DNA of 8,762 nt from Pseudomonadota bacterium (GTDB lineage: Bacteria; Pseudomonadota; Gammaproteobacteria; Pseudomonadales; Halieaceae), in contig JAUVBI010000123.1 of NCBI GenBank assembly GCA_030591305.1, forward strand, positions 1 to 8,762. The letters are read 5' to 3'. The notes under the pieces were generated by a model that saw only the letters and a list, made by a program, of their open reading frames with translations, did no database searches and had not been told where the DNA came from. Position numbers and translations under genes: made by a program. Every line of letters starts with the position of its first letter. Positions within the stretch are counted from its first letter, which is position 1. Below are positions 1 through 6,862 of the stretch, in pieces.

Positions 1-16
1 TACTGCCGGTGATCAT
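1..16 (-). CDS. 5' end of an unidentified gene leaving the window
   Basis: Read on the minus strand, an ATG at 16-14 is preceded by GGAGA (complement of 24-28) with a 7-base spacer, a good ribosome binding site. Only five codons (Met-Ile-Thr-Gly-Ser) lie inside the window, so no family can be named. The gene is divergent from the Mce operon and probably shares its upstream region. The call rests on the start signal alone. Confidence 0.4.
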
Positions 17-74
17 GTTCTTTTCTCCAGAATTCTAGCGGGCTTGAGCCGATATACCCACAGGGAAGATCGCC

Positions 75-102
75 ATTATCCACGCCTAGTGCCGGATAAC
101 AA
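75..102 (-). promoter_or_regulatory. Candidate sigma70 promoter for the minus-strand gene at 16
   Basis: On the minus strand a TTGTTA box (complement of 97-102, 4 of 6 consensus bases) is followed after 16 bases by GATAAT (complement of 75-80, 5 of 6). Transcription would start near base 68, leaving a leader of about 50 bases before the ATG at 16. The boxes overlap the two arms of the inverted repeat at 76-99. Found by eye. Confidence 0.3.
76..99. promoter_or_regulatory. Inverted repeat TTATCC-N12-GGATAA, possible operator
   Basis: Perfect 6-base arms TTATCC (76-81) and GGATAA (94-99) are separated by 12 bases. The repeat sits between two divergent genes and overlaps the candidate minus-strand promoter, so a repressor dimer bound here could control that gene and perhaps the Mce operon. 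Six-base arms can arise by chance, so the role is inference. Confidence 0.25.
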
Positions 103-107
103 CTGGA

Positions 108-137
108 TTGGACTAAAATAGCGCCTATTGGGACAAT
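108..137 (+). promoter_or_regulatory. Candidate promoter of the Mce operon
   Basis: TTGGAC at 108-113 (4 of 6 matches to TTGACA) is followed after 18 bases by GACAAT at 132-137 (4 of 6 matches to TATAAT). Transcription would start near 144, about 27 bases before the preferred start codon of the first gene. It is the best pair seen by eye in this gap. Confidence 0.3.
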
Positions 138-160
138 AGTCTCTACACTGCGTATCCATT

Positions 161-165
161 GGGAG
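161..165 (+). promoter_or_regulatory. Ribosome binding site that sets the first operon start
   Basis: GGGAG lies 5 bases upstream of the in-frame TTG at 171. The alternative upstream TTG at 159 overlaps this site and has no Shine-Dalgarno sequence of its own, so 171 is preferred. Confidence 0.5.
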
Positions 166-170
166 TTATT

Positions 171-683
171 TTGAATATTTTCAAGCCTTTTAGTCGATCT
201 ACACCGCTGGCCTTCCTGGGGCTTCTGCTCAGCCTGTGTTCAGTGGCAGAGCAAGCACCGCAGATCAGCCAGCTATCGATCATGGACCACCAGTACATGG
301 ATCAACAGCACACCACGCTGGACGATCTGGCGCGGGCCAAGCTGGGGAGACAGTTTAACAACAGCAAAGACCATGACCTGGGCCTTTTACAGACACTGCT
401 GGACCGAAATGTAGTGCGCCCCGATCAAAAAAAGGAACTGCAGGCCATGGGCGTCATTATGGGTAAGCTGCTGGCACAGGAACTGAACTTGCACTGGGTT
501 ATCTATGAAGACAACATTGGCCGCAGCCGTGCCCTGCGTTACAAGGAAACAGAAAACTATCTCTTTCCCATGACCATGATATCCCGGCGCCGGGAGGTGG
601 GTAATCTGTCCCCGGTAGTCGATATCTACCAGAGAGCGGTAGACCTGATCAAGCCCCAGCTACCGGTATTACCCTTCCAGTAG
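171..683 (+). CDS. Secreted DUF3806-domain protein, first gene of the Mce operon
   Basis: A 170-residue protein starting at TTG 171, chosen for its GGGAG site; TTG 159 would add four residues. Residues 1-26 form a signal peptide: basic start (KPFSR), hydrophobic core (LAFLGLLLSL) and a likely signal peptidase I cut after Ser-Val-Ala 26. The Cys in LSLC has Leu at -1, so it is a poor lipobox. The mature part is mostly helical. Residues about 90-160 resemble DUF3806: a helix with Gly-Lys-Leu-Leu, then HWVIYED, the GRSRALRY strand, and LFPMTMISRR-x-E-x-G before a final helix. The function of DUF3806 is not known to me. It lies 39 bases (9 if the longer start is used) before the permease gene, on the same strand, which suggests a periplasmic accessory of the transporter. 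The family call rests on remembered patterns; secretion is read directly from the sequence. Confidence 0.75.
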   Translation: MNIFKPFSRSTPLAFLGLLLSLCSVAEQAPQISQLSIMDHQYMDQQHTTLDDLARAKLGRQFNNSKDHDLGLLQTLLDRNVVRPDQKKELQAMGVIMGKLLAQELNLHWVIYEDNIGRSRALRYKETENYLFPMTMISRRREVGNLSPVVDIYQRAVDLIKPQLPVLPFQ

Positions 684-722
684 CCGTAGTATTTGGCCAA
701 TGGACGGATTAAACTGCCCCAG

Positions 723-1868
723 ATGCCAATAACAACACAGAGCAACGAATCACCCGGATTTGAGCTGATCTCCGACACACAGGGCAGGGGCTCCCTCATT
801 TTGACGGGAGACTGGGTCCAGGGCCAACACGGTGCCGACTTCGCCCTGCTGCAGTCAGATCTGTACAGCAGCTCTGTGCATCAACTGGACATTAACGCTG
901 CCGACCTCGGTTTCTGGGACTCCACCCTGATGGCATTTCTATTGCAGTGTTACAACTACTGCCAGGATGAAAATATAGAATTTCGGGCGCCGAATTTGCC
1001 CGCTGGGGCCAACAAGCTGCTCAAGGTTGCAACGGCTGTTAAAACCCACCAGCGGCCCGAGGAACCACCCGCATCCTGGCTTGCATCACTCAACCCTGCC
1101 GAGCTTATCAAGGAGTCCCTGGATTACGTAAGAGAGTCCCTGGCCTTTATCGGGGAAGTGGCCATCGCCATGGTCAAACTGGCGGCGGGAAAATCCAACA
1201 CCCGAATGGTGGATTTCAAGAATTTTTGTCAGCAAGCCGGGCCCGAGGCACTCTCCATCATCAGCTTGACCAGTATTCTTGTGGGCATGATTCTCGCCTA
1301 TCTCGGAGCCGCACAGTTGCTGCAATTTGGCGCCGAAGTATACGTGGCAGACCTTGTGGTAATAGGTACGCTGCGCGAGATGGGCGCATTGATGACGGCC
1401 ATCGTCATGGCGGGCCGCACCGGTGCAGCCTATGCGGCACAACTGGGCACCATGCAGACCAATGAAGAAATTGACGCAATTACGACCATGGGAATATCAC
1501 CCGTCGAGTTTTTGGTCATACCACGCATGCTGGCATTGATTGCCATGATGCCTCTGCTTACAGTCTATGCCGACCTACTGGGAATTGTGGGTGGAGGCAT
1601 TGTCGCGGGGGGCATGGGTATTACACCCTTGCAATATATCAGCCAGGCAGAGACTGCCATGTCCTACACCCACCTTTTTGTCGGGCTGATAAAAAGCGTA
1701 GTGTTTGCCACTCTGATTGCCATTGCGGGCTGCCGTTCGGGGATTAATTCGGGTCGTAGCTCCGCCGCTGTGGGCCAGGCCGCTACGGAGGCCGTTGTCA
1801 CTGCTATCGTATACCTCATTATTGCCGATGCGGCGATCAATATTATCTTCCAGCAGATAGGTATCTAG
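723..1868 (+). CDS. MlaE-family lipid ABC transporter permease with N-terminal STAS domain
   Basis: A 381-residue inner-membrane permease of an Mce/Mla-type lipid transporter. Residues about 13-105 look like a STAS domain (strand LILTGDW, then LDINAADLGFWDST), the part a separate MlaB protein supplies in E. coli. Residues about 125-380 are the MlaE fold: an amphipathic interface helix, hydrophobic helices near 177-202, 263-305 and 316-338, and a last one near 355-377. The family signature is clear at 218-258 (REMGALMTAIVMAGRTGAA, then LGTMQTNEEIDAITTMG), which contacts the ATPase. The GRSSAAVGQAATEAVV stretch near 344-359 is also typical. ATG 723 was chosen; TTG 693 in the same frame would add ten residues and has no better ribosome site. 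The stop is 2 bases before the ATPase start, so the two are surely cotranscribed. Direction of transport cannot be told from sequence. Confidence 0.92.
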   Translation: MPITTQSNESPGFELISDTQGRGSLILTGDWVQGQHGADFALLQSDLYSSSVHQLDINAADLGFWDSTLMAFLLQCYNYCQDENIEFRAPNLPAGANKLLKVATAVKTHQRPEEPPASWLASLNPAELIKESLDYVRESLAFIGEVAIAMVKLAAGKSNTRMVDFKNFCQQAGPEALSIISLTSILVGMILAYLGAAQLLQFGAEVYVADLVVIGTLREMGALMTAIVMAGRTGAAYAAQLGTMQTNEEIDAITTMGISPVEFLVIPRMLALIAMMPLLTVYADLLGIVGGGIVAGGMGITPLQYISQAETAMSYTHLFVGLIKSVVFATLIAIAGCRSGINSGRSSAAVGQAATEAVVTAIVYLIIADAAINIIFQQIGI

Positions 1869-1870
1869 CC

Positions 1871-2668
1871 ATGGAAGCACAAAACCAGACGCCCCCGGAC
1901 AAAGTACATATTGAGATACGTGACCTGACCATGGCCTATGGCTCCTTTGTCATTCAGCGCGAGCTAAATTTCACGGTAAATCGCGGGGATATCTTCGTGA
2001 TAATGGGTGGCAGCGGCTGCGGCAAGAGCACCTTGTTGAAACACATGCTGGGGCTTATCACCCCCACCAAAGGGGACATACAGTATAACGGCGAAAGTTT
2101 TATCAATGCCTCTCCAGAAAGGCGCGATACAATGCGCCAAAGCTGGGGGATTACGTATCAGTCAGGCGGCTTGTTCAGCGCCATGACACTGGCCGAGAAT
2201 ATCGCTCTGCCCCTGCAACTCTATACCCGTTACAGTAACAGCGAAATTGCAGACATTCTCGCCTATAAGCTCGCTCTGGTTGGGCTGGCAGGCTACCAGG
2301 AATATTACCCTTCAGAAATCAGCGGCGGTATGCGCAAGCGCGCGGCGCTGGCAAGAGCCATCGCCCTGGACCCCGAAATCCTCTTTTTTGATGAACCCTC
2401 CGCCGGCCTGGACCCTATCAGCTCACGCTTGCTGGATAACCTGATTGTGGAAATGCAGGAGTCCCTGGGGGCCACCATCGTCATGGTTACACACGAACTT
2501 CCCAGCATTTTTGATATCGCCAACAATTCTGTGTATCTGGACGTCAATAGCCGTACCATGATCGCCTATGGCAACCCGACATACTTGCGAGACCACAGCG
2601 ATCAAGCCGTAGTGAAACAGTTCCTGGCGCGAGGCATTGCAGCACCAGCAGAGGAAGAACATTCATGA
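1871..2668 (+). CDS. MlaF-like ABC transporter ATP-binding protein
   Basis: A 265-residue cytoplasmic ATPase that powers the permease encoded just upstream. All nucleotide-binding elements are present: Walker A GGSGCGKST (46-54), Q-loop Gln 97 in TYQSGGLF, signature ISGGM (150-154) followed by RKRAALARAIA, Walker B ILFFDEP (170-176, with Asp 174 and catalytic Glu 175), D-loop AGLDP, and H-loop His 208 in VTHEL. The QSGGLF and SGGMRKRAALARA patterns are typical of the MlaF/Mce ATPases rather than of sugar or peptide importers. Length is normal for the family (about 260-270). The ATG at 1871 follows the permease stop by 2 bases, and the stop overlaps the next start in an ATGA junction, pointing to translational coupling. 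No key residue is missing. Confidence 0.95.
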   Translation: MEAQNQTPPDKVHIEIRDLTMAYGSFVIQRELNFTVNRGDIFVIMGGSGCGKSTLLKHMLGLITPTKGDIQYNGESFINASPERRDTMRQSWGITYQSGGLFSAMTLAENIALPLQLYTRYSNSEIADILAYKLALVGLAGYQEYYPSEISGGMRKRAALARAIALDPEILFFDEPSAGLDPISSRLLDNLIVEMQESLGATIVMVTHELPSIFDIANNSVYLDVNSRTMIAYGNPTYLRDHSDQAVVKQFLARGIAAPAEEEHS

Positions 2669-3633
2669 GTGACAAACCCAATACAGTGGCTATCGGTGCC
2701 TTTATCGTAGGTGCTGCACTAATTGCAATCTCAGCCGTGATTTTTATAAGCGGCTCGGGCTGGGGCGGCGACAAAAGTAAGGTGGTTATGGTATTCGAAG
2801 GCTCGGTGAAGGGGCTCACGGTAGGTGCGCCGATTGCCCTGCGCGGTGTACAGATCGGCCAGGTCACTGACATCCACCTGCTTTTTAATACGGACAGTAT
2901 TGACATCACCATGACGGTAGAGGCCGAGATAGACGGCAACAGCTTCGAAACCCAGGGTAATGCCGGGGGTTATCTGGGCGATGAAATGATTGCCCGGGGG
3001 TTGCGTGCCCAGCTCAACAGCCAGAGTATGCTCACCGGTCTTTTGTATATCCAGCTGGATTTTCACCCAAATTCACCCATAAATATCATCAATATTGATT
3101 CACCCTACTCCCAGATACCGACCATACCCACAGACTTGCAGCGCATAACACGGGAACTGGAGTTAATGGATTTTGCCGCCATTGCCGAGGACATACAGTC
3201 CATCGCAGACAGTCTGAGTGCCTTTGTCAGCACACAGGCTTTTCAACAACTGCCTCTGGACCTGCACAACACCCTGACCTCATTCGAGGCGCTGAGTACG
3301 CAGCTTGAAACTCAGTTGGCGAGTTCCGGGCCAAAGCTCAACGCCCTGCTCGATGAAACATCCGAAACCATGAGTACCCTGGATTCAGAGATTCCCAAAA
3401 TTTCAGCGTCCGCAATTCAAACCTTGAAAATACTCGATACGGCAATGGCTGCATTCGAGGAAACCATGGTAGGAATAGATGCCCTGGTCTCGGATGACTC
3501 GGCCACTACCTATGCACTCAACAAGGCGCTGCGGGAAATTTCTCTGGCTGCGAGAGAGTTGCAATTATTGGCAAAGACGCTGGAAGAACACCCTGAGGCC
3601 CTTATCAGGGGTAAAAGCGAGGACGAAGAATGA
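2665..3633 (+). CDS. MlaD-like MCE-domain periplasmic protein
   Basis: A 322-residue membrane-anchored substrate-binding subunit. Residues about 8-30 form one transmembrane helix (VAIGAFIVGAALIAISAVIFI). Residues about 39-134 are a single MCE domain: VVMVFEGSVKGLTVGAPIALRG, then VQIGQVTDI, and the late strands GLRAQLNSQ and GLLYIQLDF. Such domains form hexameric rings with a lipid-conducting pore in MlaD, PqiB and LetB. Residues about 155-312 are predicted helical, rich in Leu, Ala, Glu and Ser, ending in LEEHPEALIRGK, a tail often seen in this branch. At 322 residues it is much longer than E. coli MlaD (about 180), the extra length being this tail. It overlaps the ATPase stop by 4 bases and has AGAGGAAG upstream. 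It should link the permease to the periplasm and, with the lipoprotein encoded next, to the outer membrane. Confidence 0.93.
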   Translation: MSDKPNTVAIGAFIVGAALIAISAVIFISGSGWGGDKSKVVMVFEGSVKGLTVGAPIALRGVQIGQVTDIHLLFNTDSIDITMTVEAEIDGNSFETQGNAGGYLGDEMIARGLRAQLNSQSMLTGLLYIQLDFHPNSPINIINIDSPYSQIPTIPTDLQRITRELELMDFAAIAEDIQSIADSLSAFVSTQAFQQLPLDLHNTLTSFEALSTQLETQLASSGPKLNALLDETSETMSTLDSEIPKISASAIQTLKILDTAMAAFEETMVGIDALVSDDSATTYALNKALREISLAARELQLLAKTLEEHPEALIRGKSEDEE

Positions 3634-4235
3634 ACAGCATGCTTAAAATTTACCTGGCAGTAATAGTTCTCACTCTGGGGGGCTGTGGAACCACCCCGCC
3701 CAGCAAGTATTATTTGCTGAGCGCCGAGGCAGGTCAATTTCCCTCCGGCAGTACCCCCTCTCTCGGTGTTGGCCCCATTGAAATACCCGAGTACCTCAAT
3801 CGCAATGCCCTGGTTTATAACCGGGAGGGGAACAGGCTCCATATCGCCAGTTTTGAGCGCTGGGCAGAGCCCCTGGATAGCAGCATAAGCCGCGTTATCC
3901 GGTTAAACCTGGCATCCCTGCTCAACACACAGGATGTGCAGACCTTCCCCTGGTCAAACAGCGATCAGCCGGAATACGGCGTGGAAGTCACTGTACTAAA
4001 CCTGAACGCCAATAACACACGGGCCAGGCTGGTGGCAGAATGGCATATGTACAGGGGGCAAAACCGGGAAACTATTCTGCGCCGCGTTATCGAACTGGAA
4101 CACCCTATTCAAGGCAGCCCGATTACTGCGTCTGAAGTGGCACCGGCATACAGCAATTTGCTGCTGCAGCTGAGCGAAATAATTGCCACGGCAATTTCTG
4201 AGGATCAGAAAAGCTCAATGAATACAGAGGAGTAA
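3630..4235 (+). CDS. PqiC-like ABC-type transport auxiliary lipoprotein (DUF330)
   Basis: A 201-residue lipoprotein. The signal peptide (MLKIYLAVIVLT) ends in the lipobox LGGC with Cys 19 as the lipidated residue. The next residues are Gly-Thr-Thr rather than Asp, consistent with sorting to the outer membrane. The mature part matches the PqiC/DUF330 family: KYYLLSAEAG, then the GVGPIEIPEYLNRNALVYNR block and RWAEPLDSSISRVIRLNL. In the Pqi system this lipoprotein sits at the outer membrane and docks the MCE tunnel. Pairing with a single-MCE protein, an MlaE permease and an ATPase recalls the Pseudomonas aeruginosa PA3211-PA3214 cluster (from memory). ATG 3630 overlaps the previous stop (ATGA) with GAGG 7 bases upstream; ATG 3639 is a weaker alternative. 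It is the last operon gene; the next gene is on the other strand. Confidence 0.92.
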   Translation: MNSMLKIYLAVIVLTLGGCGTTPPSKYYLLSAEAGQFPSGSTPSLGVGPIEIPEYLNRNALVYNREGNRLHIASFERWAEPLDSSISRVIRLNLASLLNTQDVQTFPWSNSDQPEYGVEVTVLNLNANNTRARLVAEWHMYRGQNRETILRRVIELEHPIQGSPITASEVAPAYSNLLLQLSEIIATAISEDQKSSMNTEE

Positions 4236-4256
4236 GCCTCCCCCGCTCCTGTATAA

Positions 4257-4280
4257 ACGCCACGCTAAAAGGCGTAGCGT
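4257..4280. other. Interleaved inverted repeats at the convergent gene ends
   Basis: Five contiguous blocks are seen: ACGCC (4257-4261), ACGCT (4262-4266), AAAA (4267-4270), GGCGT (4271-4275) and AGCGT (4276-4280). Block 1 pairs with block 4 and block 2 with block 5, so the two stems interlock instead of nesting. The element spans the stop of the minus-strand receptor gene and lies 22 bases after the lipoprotein stop. There is no T-run, so it is not a classical intrinsic terminator. It may still act at the 3' ends, or be chance around the coding of the receptor's last residues. Confidence 0.3.
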
Positions 4281-6673
4281 AGATCGATACCGTAGGTGAG
4301 TGGATCGTCTATACTGGTATGCGCCGCACCCAGGGCATCGGCCACAAAACCACCGGGGTTAGCCGCATATTCTTCATCCAGCAGATTTTTCCCCCACAGG
4401 GCCACTTCAAAGGCAGAGTTCTCACTTTCCCAGGCGATACGGGCACTGAGCCGCTTCTTATCCTGAAAATACCAGGGGCCTGTCTGGAATATCACACTAT
4501 TACTGTTCGGGCCGCCATCTTCATCAAAGACATAGTCTACATGTACCAGCAAGTACCCCACCGGAATATCAGGAGTCCAATCAAAACGCAGGGTATAATC
4601 GAAATCCGTTTCATCTGACTCTTTAGCTCCACCTTTTAGATCGCCAGCGCTATCATAATATTCTTCTGATACTGATTCAGATTCCCGGTAAGTCGTTATC
4701 GCTGTCAAACGAAGATTATCCAGCACATTCCACTGCACTATGAGCTCGATGCCATCTGTCTCTTCATCACTGGATACAACGTTGGGAGCAGCGGTGGAGT
4801 CATCGGGGCCATCTTTTGTGTCCCTTTGAGTTTGCTTGCCATCCAGTTCCTGATGAAAGAGAGCGACCTCAAGGCGCAGGCTGCTATCAAAGAAATCGCC
4901 CTTCAGGCCCAGTTCAATATTGGTCATATCCTCCGGGTCAAAGGGCCCTGTCACAACACTGGAAAAACTCTGGCCGTCCCAGCCCCCGGATTTATAGCCC
5001 GTGGCAAAGGACAGGTAAGCCATGGCATTGTCAGAAAACTCCCAGTCGGCCACCAGCCGACCGGTAATCTTGTCCCAGCTTTTGGAGTCGGTGAACTTGT
5101 TGAAGTAATCTGCCGGGTCGGCACCGGTCTGGGCGGGATCATAGTTCAAAATCTGTGGTGCAACAGGCCAGTCCAGACCGGAGGGAAAGGTCTGCCAGGA
5201 ATAATCTTTATCATCCTTGCTATAGCGCAGGCCACCGGCCAGGCTGAAGTTATCCGTCAGTTGGTAGGTTAAATCGCCAAAGATACCCCAGTTGGTAAAG
5301 TCACCGGTATTGTCCATGGTCTCTGTCAGGAGATCACCGGTAAACGACGGTGGTAAAACCGCAACACCAAAAAGCTCTGAAAGTCCGAGGTAAACGCCTT
5401 CACCAACATCGCCCAGTACGTTGTCATCCCATATATGATCATCCTGACCCAGGCCCAGGCCCTCAATCGTCAGAAACTGCATATAGGCATCAGCTGTAAT
5501 ATGGATGTCAGTTCGCTGGAATACCTCCTCTGAGCTGTAGTTTGCACCGGCGATTAAGTTAATCTTTTTGTTGACGTAGTTAAAGCGAATTTCACTGTAG
5601 AGAATATTCGACTCTTCAATATTATTGGTATCGAAGTAACGACGAAGGTCCTGGGTGCCATCCTCATCTTCCAGGTTAGTGGTTTCCCAGTCACGATAGC
5701 TGAGCACACCAAACATGGAGAGTTCCTCATTAAAATAATGATTGAGCTTCAGGGAAACACCGTACATATCGCGGGTTTCCTCTTGTCCCACCACATCATT
5801 GGCCGCCTTGCCTGAGAAAGGGTCCAGGCTGCCCTGATAGGCGTACTTACCCACGCCAATGGTCTGGCGGGGTTGCTCGTCCCGATCTTCCATGTCGTAG
5901 CTCAGCTGCAAGTCTGTCTGCTCTGACAACGTCCACAGTACAGATGCCCGCATGGCAAAAAATTCTTCATCGCGAATATCGCTACCAACACCCACATTCT
6001 CGGTGATGCCACCTCTCTTGTGAGAAAAGACATTGGCACGCAGCGCCACATTGTCGGTAAGCGGCGTATTGATCATACCTTCCAGACGCACCAGGTCGTA
6101 ATTACCCAGGCGGGTTTTTACGAAGGCTTCAAACTCGTCGTGGGGGTTGTTGGGCACGATATTGATTACGCCTACCGTGGCATTACGACCAAACAGGGTG
6201 CCCTGCGGGCCCTTCAATATTTCTGTACGGGCAATATCTGTAAACGGAATAGAGGTCACTGCCCGGGGCATATAGCTGCCATCATAGAAGGTCGCCGTGG
6301 AGGGATCACCACCCGTACTGATATTGGGGCTGCTCACACCGCGCACGGTAATCCCCACCTGGGTGGAACCGCCATTCGAGACCTCAACGCCGGGTATAAA
6401 ATCATCAATATCCTGAATGCTGACTGCGCCCGTATTGATCATATCCTGGGCGGTGAAGGCATTAACCGTCACGGGGACGGTCATATAGTTTTCTTCACGC
6501 TTCTGGGCGGTCACCAGCACCTCTTCCAGCTGCAGGCTATAGCCCTTGCGCTCCTCCTGGGCCAATGCATTGCCGCCCAGGGCACTGCCCACGACAGCCG
6601 CTGCAACAGCCACAGCCAAGCGCACACGGGAAAAACCCTGTGCCTTACTAATAATTGTGATTGAATCAGGCAT
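4265..6673 (-). CDS. TonB-dependent outer-membrane receptor
   Basis: An 802-residue outer-membrane receptor for energy-dependent uptake of a large or scarce ligand. The signal peptide ends at Ala-Leu-Ala before Gln-Glu (about residue 38). A TonB box is visible (LEEVLVTAQKRE, about 49-60). The plug domain covers about 60-175, with VRGVSS, the RTEILKGPQGTLFGRNATVGVINIV motif split across 149-173, and then the 22-strand barrel. The last residues, YGIDLRYAF, end in Phe as barrel proteins do. The plug reads ATVGVINI where most relatives have ATGGAINI. The ATG at 6673 is preferred because AGGAG (complement of 6683-6687) is 9 bases away; the ATG at 6679 would be only 3 bases from it and adds Met-Asn. 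The ligand cannot be read from sequence; receptors of this broad group also take up non-iron compounds. It is divergent from the DUF35/thiolase pair and convergent with the Mce operon. Confidence 0.95.
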   Translation of the reverse strand: MPDSITIISKAQGFSRVRLAVAVAAAVVGSALGGNALAQEERKGYSLQLEEVLVTAQKREENYMTVPVTVNAFTAQDMINTGAVSIQDIDDFIPGVEVSNGGSTQVGITVRGVSSPNISTGGDPSTATFYDGSYMPRAVTSIPFTDIARTEILKGPQGTLFGRNATVGVINIVPNNPHDEFEAFVKTRLGNYDLVRLEGMINTPLTDNVALRANVFSHKRGGITENVGVGSDIRDEEFFAMRASVLWTLSEQTDLQLSYDMEDRDEQPRQTIGVGKYAYQGSLDPFSGKAANDVVGQEETRDMYGVSLKLNHYFNEELSMFGVLSYRDWETTNLEDEDGTQDLRRYFDTNNIEESNILYSEIRFNYVNKKINLIAGANYSSEEVFQRTDIHITADAYMQFLTIEGLGLGQDDHIWDDNVLGDVGEGVYLGLSELFGVAVLPPSFTGDLLTETMDNTGDFTNWGIFGDLTYQLTDNFSLAGGLRYSKDDKDYSWQTFPSGLDWPVAPQILNYDPAQTGADPADYFNKFTDSKSWDKITGRLVADWEFSDNAMAYLSFATGYKSGGWDGQSFSSVVTGPFDPEDMTNIELGLKGDFFDSSLRLEVALFHQELDGKQTQRDTKDGPDDSTAAPNVVSSDEETDGIELIVQWNVLDNLRLTAITTYRESESVSEEYYDSAGDLKGGAKESDETDFDYTLRFDWTPDIPVGYLLVHVDYVFDEDGGPNSNSVIFQTGPWYFQDKKRLSARIAWESENSAFEVALWGKNLLDEEYAANPGGFVADALGAAHTSIDDPLTYGIDLRYAF

Positions 6674-6701
6674 ATTCATTTACTCCTGTTACTATTTTTA
6701 T

Positions 6702-6717
6702 TAGTACTTTCGTACAA
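6702..6717. promoter_or_regulatory. Palindromic GTAC-N4-GTAC site in the receptor leader
   Basis: GTAC at 6704-6707 and GTAC at 6712-6715 flank TTTC, with an outer T/A pair at 6702/6717. The site lies about 29 bases upstream of the receptor start, downstream of the candidate promoter, a place where a bound repressor would block transcription. A related TAGTACT occurs at 6902-6908 upstream of the divergent DUF35 gene. The arms are short, so the regulatory role is inference. Confidence 0.3.
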
Positions 6718-6744
6718 GGCTATAACTGTCGCCGTCCAAATGCA

Positions 6745-6772
6745 ATCTTAGCCCAACAAATAGCCCCCTCAA
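6745..6772 (-). promoter_or_regulatory. Candidate promoter of the TonB-dependent receptor gene
   Basis: On the minus strand TTGAGG (complement of 6767-6772, 4 of 6) is followed after 16 bases by TAAGAT (complement of 6745-6750, 4 of 6). Transcription would start near 6738, giving a leader of about 65 bases. Both boxes are imperfect, and the tandem repeat at 6790-6840 lies just upstream at about -52 to -102, where an activator could sit. Confidence 0.3.
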
Positions 6773-6789
6773 CACGCTACCTAACCCGA

Positions 6790-6840
6790 GGTCAGGTGCA
6801 TAACTAAATCCCCGGTCGGATGCATAACTAAACCCCCGGT
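6790..6840. repeat. 24-bp tandem repeat in the divergent promoter region
   Basis: Two head-to-tail copies occupy 6790-6813 and 6814-6837, identical at 21 of 24 positions, and the first three bases of a third unit follow (6838-6840). Each copy has GGTC, a variable triplet, the invariant core TGCATAACTAAA (6797-6808 and 6821-6832), then a T or C and CCCC. A degenerate relative of the core end may precede it near 6778-6789. The repeat lies roughly midway between the divergent start codons. Direct repeats at an activator position suggest binding sites, for example for an AraC-type protein, but no regulator gene is in the window. No similar copy was noticed elsewhere here. Confidence 0.8.
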
Positions 6841-6862
6841 AAAAAGTGTGGCGCGCACTGCC

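Noticed and set aside
234..240. Lipobox in the DUF3806 protein (LSLC)
   Set aside because: Leu at the -1 position is not accepted by signal peptidase II in most cases, and a good Ser-Val-Ala signal peptidase I site follows three residues later.
1086..1442. A 118-codon minus-strand frame inside the permease gene
   Set aside because: It is antisense to the conserved MlaE signature, and its composition is rich in His, Gly and Cys, as in spurious frames.
4236..4264. Intrinsic terminator after the lipoprotein gene
   Set aside because: No GC-rich hairpin followed by a T-run is present on either strand. Only the interleaved short stems listed separately were found.
4826..5272. A 148-codon plus-strand frame inside the receptor gene
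   Set aside because: It is antisense to well-supported barrel coding and has no family features.
6020..6664. A 214-codon open frame on the plus strand inside the receptor gene
   Set aside because: It lies fully antisense to the clear plug and signal-peptide coding of the receptor and encodes no recognisable domain, so it is a shadow frame.
6790..6840. CRISPR array
   Set aside because: The two units abut with no spacers, so this is a tandem repeat and not a CRISPR.
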